Positions 12,101 to 24,100 of a DNA stretch of 64,000 nt are shown in pieces; the stretch's first letter is position 1, and each line of letters begins with the position of its first letter. Source of the DNA: Paragorgia papillata (lineage: Eukaryota; Cnidaria; Anthozoa; Scleralcyonacea; Coralliidae); assembly GCA_035771165.1 (NCBI GenBank), contig JAWNZC010000012.1:1468501-1532500 (forward strand), given 5' to 3'. The position numbers were made by a program, and so were the translations under genes. The notes under the pieces are model-generated. The model was given only the letters and a program-made list of their open reading frames with translations, made no database searches and was not told where the DNA came from.

Positions 12101-15100
12101 AGGACGAACTTAATTTTCGCTTCATATAGGTAATTATTACTCGGGCTACCGCAGGTTAGACGAGTCTAGGTTTCGGTCATGTTATTGGTATTATTATTAT
12201 TATTGTTTTTTGGGGGTCGCGATATTGCCCCAGCAGGCTTTGCGAAACCGAGATTTCACTTTCATGGCGAGTTGTCTCTTGGACGAAGCTTTTCTTGCCA
12301 TTTTATCGATGTTTTTGAATATTTCCACGACATTTCTTGGCACACTACCCAGCAGTCGTCTCAAACAAAGATGTCAGAGTAGTCGGACTGTCAGCGAATC
12401 AAGGTGTATTAAAAATAATTGGAAACTTTAAACTGAAGGAGTGAAGGACGTCAGAGAACAGTCATGTTTAATAATTGCGAAACCGAGGTTTGGCCGAGTT
12501 GTCTCCGGATGATCAGTGGTTGTCTCTTTCGAACGAAGTTTTTATTGCCATTTTATCGATGTTTTTGAATATTTGCAAGCCATTTTACTGTTTCTCAGTT
12601 GTTTACTTGTTTGAATAGCTTTGCAAGTGACCGAGTTATAGTTGCATGGCTTCAGTTCATCATAAACATGCTTACAAAGCCTTTACAATATTTACAACTG
12701 CACACGCCGGCGATCGCGGTAGACCTAGTACGTAAAAGATGACGAGCTATTTCAAAACAGGTTGGTCCTGGCCTTGCTATAATAATAAGTACCGAATAGA
12801 GCAAATACCGGTTTAAGATATCAATATGTTGAACATGTTCAGTGCATGTCTAGATATCGCGTGTCGTGTTACATTTAGAAACGTGTGTTTTAAAACACGT
12901 TTAAATATTTTCTGTTTGTCCGAATTTAAATGGTTATGATTAATTTAAATGATCGCTTGAATTTGCCGAATCCGACACTATAGGTTTTGTCTACTAAATA
13001 TATTAGATCCGTTGTTTGATTTTCAGAAAAACGGCCTTGTTTACATTTATACTACATTAGCAAACCTTCGGCGCTTCCTTGCACCGCAGCAGTTCATATA
13101 AGACCATAGATTCTATTTGTGAAAATCTATGCAATTATGCATTGCCATTGTCAAGTAGTCTTGCTAGAGTACATACAGGCTACGCGAAGCTTTCAGAAAT
13201 CAGTAGCCCAAGTGAACGCCTTCAGGAGCAGGCGTCTTGTTTTAAATTAAGTTCCAACAGCTTGGCAGTTAGTCATATAATGCAGTATGCCGACTCAATA
13301 ACCAGTTAAATATTATAGTTATTACAAAGATGTACAGTAATAAAAAATACATAACGTAAATTAATCATACCTGCGTTTGAATATCGGTTCCTGTTACAAC
13401 ATTACCAACAGCTCTTAAAGCTGGGGTCTAAAAAATATTGTACACTCAGTTATACTTATAAAGTTTATTTTAATTTATGTCAAATACTTCCAAATATGTT
13501 GATGGTCATAAAAGCATACTTACAAGAATATTCAGTTCTGGTACACCAAGTAGTGAAATTAATCTTGTCAATACATTTGCATTAATAACAGCCTATATAT
13601 ACGAAGCAATAGTATTATACAGTTTAATTAGTACAGTTTCCGCCAGTGCTGTAAAAGTTACATAATTTTTGTACCTAGTTACAGTTACATCGTTAGAAAA
13701 GTAACTAGTTACCGATAAAAGTTACAATGAAAAGAAAGTAACTAGTTACAGTTACAAAGTTACTTCAAAAATTTTGTACCAATAAGTTACAAAGTTACAT
13801 TCCTTTGTCCGTGTTACTAGAATCAACAAAGAAATTACTGGTTTTTAGATGCCAGTACCATAATTATGTTTTTACAGCTAAATGCCTAAATATAGTTGTC
13901 ACTAAGCAGAAATAGTCAAATGTGTGCATAATGTACATTTATTATTATATCAAAACCATTTTTATCAAGAAAGAATGACATCCTCAACTGAATATCAGTA
14001 CTAACTATACTATAGTCACATTTTTTAACCAAATATTGTAACTAGCTAAAAGTAACTAGTTATAGTTACTTCTTCAAAAAGTAACTAGTTATAGTTATAG
14101 TTACTTCAGAAAAAGTAACTAGTTTCAGTTATAGTTACTTAAAAATGTAACTAGTTACTGTAACTAGTTACTTGTAACGAAGCAACTCACAGCACTGGTT
14201 TCCGCTGACTCAAAAGTGATATATATTCAGAACAAAACTAGGTTTTCAAATAATACGACACTGTAAAATTATCTGGCGTTAGCCAGAATAAAATTAATAG
14301 GTAGACAAAAAGCAACTGTGACTAGTAAAGGGTTATAAAGTCGTGACGTCAGTGAAAAGTGCCGAAAACAGTCGTTTTCATTACGTTAACTTTGCCCCCG
14401 AGGCAGAGCGGGCTTTGAAAGAACGACTCTATGTTTTAAGAGAAAATCGACCTAAAGGTTTGCTAGATTTTATCGTAATCTTTCTCCGACTTCGAAATAC
14501 TGATCACAGCTGATTTCACATTATACTTTACCGCCGTCTGTTGCGAAGTTCGTTTGGAACTTCGAAATTACGTTGTCAAGGTTGACAAATTATGAATTAT
14601 CCAATCAAATTGCGAGCTTTGGACAAAGCTCATTATGATTGGATAATTTGTCAATCTTCGGACAACATAATTCCGAACGAACTTCGGATTTTCCCAACGA
14701 ACTTCGCAACACACGGCGAAAAAGTAACGACGTCAATATAGTTTACACCAAAATGTTTAGAAGTTCGTTGCACAGTTTGTAGGTTCGTTTTCAACTACAC
14801 ATTTGATTGGCTGCTTGGTTCATAGTAGCCATGCAATCAAATGAGTAGTTCAAAATGAACTTGCTTGCCGAAAATAATCGGAAACGAACTGGAATGAACT
14901 TGCAAACTGATTTCGGAAGAAAGTATGTTGCAATGACTCTAAGTTTGAAGCCTCACCTGAATTTTCTCATTTGGCCCATCTGTTAGGTATGACAATGCCC
15001 AACACGTGTCCGCTACAACTTCTTTGTCGTTAAAATTAATTAGGTAAGCCAATGCTGGGAGAAGCTTTAGACAGAGAAAAGAACAGTCGATATGAATTAG

Positions 15101-18100
15101 CAAGCGAGGTATGATCTTAAAATGTTTCAAAATATTGTATTATAATGGTTGTTTTACAAGTATATATATATATATACGTCGTATGCTTAATTCGAGGGCC
15201 CAAAAGCTAACACGCAGAGGATGTTTATATATAATTATATAGTTACGCCAGCCCTGGTACACGCACTAGCCCGCTTAGCCGAGATCTCGACTTTGTGGAA
15301 ACCAAGATCTTGGTCAGCCGCACTGGGGTTTCCCCCCATAGCATGAAAACACGATGGACTGGTGTAGCATCGATCTTCGATTCTGTGTCCTTTTCCCGAT
15401 ATGTTTTAAACTTCTATTCCAAAAGGCATTAATAATTCATGAGGAAAACACAAAGGAAATCAGTACCATGTCCGTGGTTTTATACCTGATAAAACGTCTT
15501 GACGTCAGAAAGAATACTAATGAATATACAATTTTTAATAAAGAATACTAATGAACATACTACGGTTCCAATTTGAGTATAGAGATCAGTGCACACGTTT
15601 CACGCGGGAACTAACATGTTGCTAAGCGGAAACTGTAACATTACCAAGGCCAAACGGCATTGTTTCTTCGTGAAAACATCGCGTTGTGGGGTTTGTCAGC
15701 GAAATGGCCGATCGGAAAAGAACTGTGGAGTTCTTAGCTTCACTTGACGAAGACTTAATTGTGTATAAAGATGACTTATAAACATGACAACATTTGCTTT
15801 GAAAATTTGGCGCTCGTTTCAAATTGAAACAATACCGTTTGGCCTTAGTAACGTTACAGTTTCCGCTTATCAACATGTTAGTTTCCCGTGTGAAACGTGT
15901 GTCGTCAAATTACGCGTGTCCACGCTCAAACCTGAACCGTAGTAACATCCAATAACGAATCGTTTTTGAAGCCATTCAAAACACTCGCATCACATGTTTT
16001 ATCAGATCTAAAAACACTCGGGCGCAGATCTAAAACACTCGGGCTGCGCCCTCGTGGTTTTAAATCTGATAACACACTCCTCAAATGAAAACATGGGTAT
16101 GTTTTCTCCGTGAGTACCCACCTGTTGCACAGCTGAAAATGGAGGTGGGGGGTTCTTGTTTCGACAAAGATTCGACAATGTCCAGGCGATGTTTCGTAAA
16201 AAGGATGCCTAAACAGAGACAATAATTCCAGGCTTAGTACCGTAATAAAGAACCTCATTAGCAGCTATTGTATTCGGACTATGTTTTCCTCTAACATGGC
16301 CGCCGTATCTTTGTCTCCTAAATCTCAAGGGATTGGTTGCAAACCCCAATTATACGAGGTCATCAAAAGCGTGTTACACAAATAAATTACCTACACTGTA
16401 GTGGAAGTGTTGAGTACAGATGAAGGGGTTTTTCCTCCGTTTTGGCACGCACTGTGCACCTATCTTTTTACATCCAGTAATTAACTCTCTTTAACGTGGT
16501 CTGCGTAACCCATGCATGCAACCAAATAAACTTACCCAGGCGATTTTAGATATTTGCATGTAATCACTAGTTGGTGGGTAATGTAATCACTAGATGGTGT
16601 GTTAAGAAGTTCCGAAAATTGTGATTCAATCAGAAATCTGAAACTGCCATCTATAGGTGGGATCTATTAAGTTGGATCAAAACAAGACAAAAAGATGAAA
16701 TTGTAATATTTCGATTTTATTCCAAAGTCATCATCAGACCATAGTTAAATTAGAAACTAAACATGGTTTGGAAGCTCGACAAAAGTCTTATGTTTTTGTT
16801 CAGTATCAATCATCTCTCAAGCCTTCTGACGCTTCTTTCAAAAATCACAAATTAAATAGTAAGGTTGGATATACCATGGATAGTAAAATGAGTGGATTGG
16901 AAACTAATAGTCACGTGAGGTGTTTCCAGGCCGCCGATTGGCTGAAAAGCGTTTTTCTTTGCTCGAGAGATGTTGAAACCTAGTTGCAAATTGTGATGTC
17001 ACGAATGGCGTGAGTACGCTTGTTTTACTGAGGTTTTTAGTGAACTTTTCTTCAAATTCTTCATATCCTCACATTCAGATGACTATGTTGACGTTTCAAA
17101 TGATTTTATCGCCTTACAAACCTGCCTAAGCCACAATCGAGCGTTCGGGGTAAGCGTTGTTGATCTTTGTTTTGATGATTCCTGTGTTGTTTTGAAGAAA
17201 CTGGCGTCCCCAAATTGTGCTTTGTTTGCTCGGAATTTGGGATGCATATTTTAACTAGTAAACCTTGATATCTTCTTTTAAAATGAGTAAGAATAGACGG
17301 GCATTTTGTCGTATTGTGGCTTTGTCGTATTTACAGACAATTCGATTATCATTTTAGGCTGTATAATCCCAAACTTTGAATATACTCGGGTTTTTTAAGC
17401 TTGTCAATTGCAACCAGGTTGTTATGCTCACGCCATCAAGTTTCCAATCCAGTCTTTTTACTATCCATGGATATACTACCGAAACAGGGAACGCAGAAGT
17501 CTACGTTGAACCCTGTTTCGGCAGTATATCCAACCTTACTACAGTTAATATATATAAAGGGGATATTACACGGTGGCGAGAAGATATGGATTTTATGTTC
17601 CGGAGTGGCAAGGACAATATCTCACGAGTGAGATATTGCTCTTGCCACGAGAACATAAAATCCATATCTTTGAGCAACCGTGTAATGTTCTATTTATTAT
17701 ATGGACAATGAAATTATGCGTGGAAGTGATGTTGATAAACTGGGTTTAATGCAAAAACTACAACCGCTTGACGTAAAGCTTTTAGAAAATACGAATGAAA
17801 AATACAACGGCTTATTCAAATACTGTACTTTATTTTACATGAAAAACTGCATGAATTAAGAGAAGATACTGGCTCAAATTTACTCGATTCGAAACTTAAG
17901 CAAAAGGCGAAAATTTTGACTTGTCGATATGTCACTCGCGAGCGTTACATACGAGAAATACGCCACTCGGTTCCCGGATGTAGTGAAATATGGATTCTAC
18001 GAGTGTTTTAGTTGCTAGTAAAATACTCTTCTCACTTCTTTCGTAAACTCAGCCAGTGAGAAACTCCAATTCTCCATATAATAATTGACCCATATGTCGA

Positions 18101-21100
18101 TTTGTGTTTCAACACTGCCTATACGCAGCACACTACTTTGTTTTCAAAAATCAGTTTGGGTACAGCACCGAAAGGCTGTTTTCTTTTCAAAAGAAAAAGA
18201 AAGAAAATTCTGCTTTGTCGGAGCGAGTACGCGTGCCAAACTAGCCTTGAGACTGCGTGGAATGATTAAAAAATTTATCACCATCAATCCAGGCATATTA
18301 ATAGCGCCCACGCTCTATTAAATCGCAATGACGCCATGACGGCGATAGATTATCATTGCATGGTTCTATATAGATATAGAGTATATTAGATGGGACCGGT
18401 CTTTCCAACAATCGTGACGACGGCAGCATTACAGTTAGTTTCAGCTCACTTTTTAACGCGCGAACCGCAAGTTCGTTGCCAAGTTTCAAATTACGTTTCC
18501 AAATTTAGAAGTTGAATACGAAGTTCGATTTGGAGTTCTTGAAAATGTTCGATTCGAAGCACAGGGAGCCCATCTTGGCAGCGCGTGGGCACCCTGTGGC
18601 GGATTCGAAAGACGCGCGGGGGACTGTGGCAGGGGATTTAAAAAAACGAAAAACGGTTACCGGAAGCGGGAAAAAAGTAAAATACGGGGGGAAAAGGGGG
18701 GCGGGGGGGGGGGGGGAGGGAGAGGAAAAAATATAAGGGATGTCTGAACACAAACGTTCAACGTGGAATGTGTTCCGCAAGTAGCCAGGACATCTCGTAT
18801 CGTCGGGAGCCACCGTTAGAATACTGAAACCGACTGAAACTCAGAGTCAGATGAATGTGCAATAAATCAATAATCCTGAGACTTCCCGCTTTATCAGAAA
18901 AGCTTATCGTAGGATTTCATAGCTAGCCGAAGTGTCAACGATGATGTAGTGTCCTAGCTACTTGCGGAACACATCTCCCAAAAATACGATATGTAATTTA
19001 GCTGCAAAATCACGGCTAAAAGTTGGGATTTTGCATCATTTTGATCATATTTGGATAAATGAATCATTATCACAACTACTTCGCTCAATTGTCTTACAAT
19101 TTTAATACCTATAGGCGCTTAAAACGATGTTCAAAACAAGGAAGAATTCGTGTTTCATCCCTTTATTATTTTCCTAAACACACCACGACCGAGTGTGCCA
19201 CAGTCCCCCGCGCGTCTTTCGAGTCCGCCACAAGTGCCCACGCTCTGCCAAGATGGGCTCCCCGGGTTGCTACTTCATGTATGCCTATTATAAGGTCCTG
19301 ACATATCATTATGTCCTGAGACGTGCTTTAGACTGCTTAAGACTGCTTAAGAGTGCTTTACACTGCTTTAGAGTGCTTTGGACTGCTTTAGACTGCCTTA
19401 GAGTGCTTTAGACTGCTTTAGACTGCTTTAGACTGCTTTAGACTGCTTTAGACTGCTTTAGACTGCTTTAGACTGCTTTAGAGTGCTTTAGAGTGCTTTA
19501 GCGTGCTTTAGACTACTTTAGACTGCTTTAGACTGCTTTAGACTGCCTTAGACTGCTTTAGACTGCTTTAGACTGCTTTAGACTGCTTTAGACTGCTTTA
19601 GACTGCTTTAGACTGCTTTAGACTGCTTTAGACTGCTTTAGACTGCATTTAGACTGCTTTAGAGTGAATTAGACTGCTTTAGCGTGCTTTAGAGTGCTTT
19701 AGAGTGCTTTAGCGCGCTTTAGCGTGCTTTAGACTTCTTTAGACTGCTTTAGACTGCTTTAGACTGCTTTAGAGTGCTTTAGAGTGCTCTAGAGTGCTTT
19801 AGACTGCTTTAGAGTGCTTTAGAGTGTTTTAGACTGCTTTAGACTGCTTTAGACTGCTTTAGAGTGAATTAGACTGCTTTAGACTGCTTTAGAGTGCTTT
19901 AGAGTGAATTAGACTGCTTTAGAGTGAATTAGACTGCTTTAGATTGCTTTAGAGTGCTTTAGACTGCTTTAGCGTGCTTTAGACTGCTTTAGACTGCTTT
20001 AGACTGCTTTAGACTGCTTTAGACTGCATTTAGACTGCTTTAGAGTGAATTAGACTGCTTTAGAGTGCTTTAGACTGCTTTAGCGTGCTTTAGACTGCTT
20101 TAGAGTGCTTTAGAGTGCTTTAGAGTGCTTTAGACTGCTTTAGAGTGCTTTAGAGTGTTTTAGACTGCTTTAGACTGCTTTAGACTGCTTTAGAGTGAAT
20201 TAGACTGCTTTAGACTGCTTTAGAGTGCTTTAGAGTGAATTAGACTGCTTTAGAGTGAATTAGACTGCTTTAGATTGCTTTAGCGTGCTTTAGAGTGCTT
20301 TAGCGTGCTTTAGACTGCTTTAGACTGCTTTAGACTGCTTTAGAGTGCTTTAGACTGCATTTAGACTGCTTTAGAGTGAATTAGACTGCTTTAGAGTGCT
20401 TTAGACTGCTTTAGAGTGAATTAGACTGCTTTAGACTGCTTTAGAGTGAATTAGACTGCTTTAGAGTGAATTAGACTGCTTTAGATTGCTTTAGAGTGCT
20501 TTAGACTGCTTTAGCGTGCTTTAGAGTGCTTTAGCGTGCTTTAGACTGCTTTAGACTGCTTTAGAGTGAATTAGACTGCTTTAGCGTGCTTTAGAGTGCT
20601 TTAGCGCGCTTTAGCGTGCTTTAGACTGCTTTAGACTGCTTTAGACTGCTTTAGACTGCTTTAGACTGCTTTAGACTGCTTTAGACTGCATTAGAGTGAA
20701 TTAGACTGCTTTAGAGTGCTTTAGACTGCTTTAGCGTGCTTTAGAGTGCTTTAGAGTGCTTTAGAGTGCTTTAGAGTGCTTTAGAGTGCTTTAGAGTGCT
20801 TTAGAGTGTTTTAGACTGCTTTAGACTGCTTTAGACTGCTTTAGAGTGAATTAGACTGCTTTAGACTGCTTTAGAGTGCTTTAGAGTGAATTAGACTGCT
20901 TTAGAGTGAATTAGACTGCTTTAGATTGCTTTAGAGTGCTTTAGACTGCTTTAGCGTGCTTTAGAGTGCTTTAGCGTGCTTTAGACTGCTTTAGACTGCT
21001 TTAGACTGCTTTAGACTGCTTTAGACTGCATTTAGACTGCTTTAGAGTGAATTAGACTGCTTTAGAGTGCTTTAGACTGCTTTAGCGTGCTTTAGAGTGC

Positions 21101-24100
21101 TTTAGAGTGCTTTAGACTGCTTTAGAGTGCTTTAGACTGCTTTAGACTGCTTTAGAGTGTTTTAGACTGCTTTAGACTGCTTTAGACTGCTTTAGAGTGA
21201 ATTAGACTGCTTTAGGTTGCTTTAGATTGCTTTAGAGTGCTTTAGCGTGCTTTAGACTGCTTTAGACTGAATTAGACTGCTTTAGACTGCTTTAGAGTGC
21301 TTTAGGCTGCTTTAGACTGCTTTTGACTGCTTTAGAGTGAATTGAGTGCTTTAGACTGAAGAAAACATGACTATTCTTTTCTGTTTTGAAAAAAGGCTAT
21401 GAAAATTACAATGGGATCACCTCAGAATATGTAAAAAATTGTAGCCAGTCTCAATCGAATTACACAATGACATTAGTTTCCCGCTCGTTTATGTCGCGAG
21501 GTGGCAAATTCGCAAAAATATTGATGAATCGAACAAGATATTTTGTTGGGTTTTTTAAAGTTCTTCGGAGAAATGGTACTCATCACGTTTGTGATGACAA
21601 AATGTTTATGGTGATACTATTGACAACATACATCTTAAAAATCTGTCAGTATAGTTTTCACTACAAGAGCACCGTTGAGAGCCTTGAGATCGCTTAAGCA
21701 GCTAATCGTTAGATTTGTTTATTAGTTGTATTTTAACACTTTCAACAATTGTCGACGTTTGTTAAGTTGAACGTTTGTGGGCGTGACTGCGATTCGAACT
21801 TTTTACTATTTCATACTTAAAGTGGTTCTCTGATGAAAATATTGTTGGCAATGTTTCTGCATAATCCTAAAGATGTTATGGTAGGTAGACTAAGGTAGTA
21901 ATTTGAAATGCACAAGCCCGTGTGAGTGCTACAACTGCCACAATGGATGTCCACAATCTGCAAGTACAGCAAATCATACGACGATGCAAGGAACTCGAAA
22001 GAGGAAAAGGGAGTATCCATCGCCATACAAGCGAGTAAAAGGTTCCGAATATTTGGAAAAAGAAATGGCACAAACACCTTTGCAAGGAAATTGGACACAT
22101 ATTGAGACGTTTATTTTAGTGCATATTTTATCTTTGCTATCAACATCATCTTTATCTCCATCCATAAATGAAACTACAAAGCTTTATAATTTTATTGCAG
22201 ATTACGAAAATAAACAATGCCATACCAGTAAATACCAACCAATACGAAAGAAATCGCCATCCCAAGTGAGCGGGAAAATCATACATATTAAAGAAATTCA
22301 AGAGATAAACGAAGCATTATTGCTGAACAACTAAATAAACCATCGGTTTTATTAAAACGTTAATGGTCTAAAGCAGTCTAAAGCAGTCTAATTCACTCTA
22401 AAGCACTCTAAAGCACTCTAAAGCACTCTAAAGCACTCTAAAGCACTCTAATTCACTCTAAAGCAGTCTAAAGCAGTCTAAAGCAGTCTAAAGCAGTCAT
22501 GCACGCTAAAGCACTCTAAAGCAGTCTAAAGCAGTCTAAAGCAGTCTAAAGCAGTCTAAAGCAGTCTAAAGCAGTCTAAAGCAGTCTAAAGCAGTCTAAA
22601 GCAGTCTAAAGCAGTCTAAAGCAGTCTAAAGCAGTCTAAAGCAGTCTAAAGCAGTCTAAAGCAGTCTAAAGCAGTCTAAAGCAGTCTAAAGCAGTCTAAA
22701 GCAGTCTAAAGCAGTCTAAAGCAGTCTAAAGCAGTCTAAAGCACGCTAAAGCACTCTAAAGCACTCTAAAGCACTCTAAAGCAGTCTAAAGCACTCTAAA
22801 GCAGTCTAAAGCAGTCTAAAGCACTCTAAATCAGTCTAAAGCACTCTAAAGCAGTCTAAAGCAGTCTAAAGCAGTCTAAAGCAGTCTAATTCACTCTAAA
22901 GCACTCTAAAGCACTCTAAAGCACTCTAAAGCACTCTAAAGCACTCTAAAGCACTCTAAAGCACTCTAATTCACTCTAAAGCAGTCTAAAGCAGTCTAAA
23001 GCAGTCTAAAGCAGTCTAAAGCAGTCTAAAGCAGTCTAAAGCAGTCTAAAGCAGTCTAAAGCAGTCTAAAGCAGTCTAAAGCAGTCTAAAGCAGTCTAAA
23101 GCAGTCTAAAGCAGTCTAAAGCAGTCTAAAGCAGTCTAAAGCAGTCTAAAGCAGTCTAAAGCAGTCTAAAGCAGTCTAAAGCAGTCTAAAGCACGCTAAA
23201 GCACTCTAAAGCACTCTAAAGCACTCTAAAGCACTCTAAAGCACTCTAAAGCAGTCTAAAGCAGTCTAAAGCACTCTAAATCAGTCTAAAGCACTCTAAA
23301 GCACTCTAAAGCAGTCTAAAGCAGTCTAAAGCAGTCTAAAGCAGTCTAAAGCAGTCTAAAGCAGTCTAATTCACTCTAAAGCAGTCTAAAGCAGTCTAAA
23401 GCACTCTAAAGCGCTCTAAAGCAGTCTAAAGCAGTCTAAAGCAGTCTAAAGCAGTCTAAAGCAGTCTAAAGCAGTCTAAAGCAGTCTAAAGCAGTCTAAA
23501 GCAGTCTAAAGCAGTCTAAAGCAGTCTAAAGAAGTCTAAAGCAGTCTAAATCACTCTAAAGCAGTCTAAATCACTCTAAAGCACTCTAAAGCACTCTAAA
23601 GCACTCTAAAGCAGTCTAAAGCAGTCTAAAGCAGTCTAAAGCAGTATAAAGCACGCTAAAGCACGCTAAAGCACTCTAAAGTACTCTAAAGCAGTCTAAA
23701 GCAGTCTAAAGCAGTCTAAAGCAGTCTAAAGCAGTCTAAAGCAGTCTAAAGCAGTCTAAAGCAGTCTAAAGCAGTCTAAAGCAGTCTAAAGCAGTCTAAA
23801 GCAGTCTAAAGCAGTCTAAAGCAGTCTAAAGCAGTCTAAAGCAGTCTAAAGCAGTCTAAAGCAGTCTAAAGCAGTCTAAAGCAGTCTAAAGCAGTCTAAA
23901 GCAGTCTAAAGCACGCTAAAGCACTCTAAAGCACTCTAAAGCACTCTAAAGCACTCTAAAGCAGTCTAAAGCAGTCTAAAGCACTCTAAATCAGTCTAAA
24001 TCAGTCTAAAGCAGTCTAAAGCAGTCTAAAGCAGTCTAAAGCAGTCTAAAGCAGTCTAAAGCAGTCTAAAGCAGTCTAAAGCAGTCTAATTCACTCTAAA

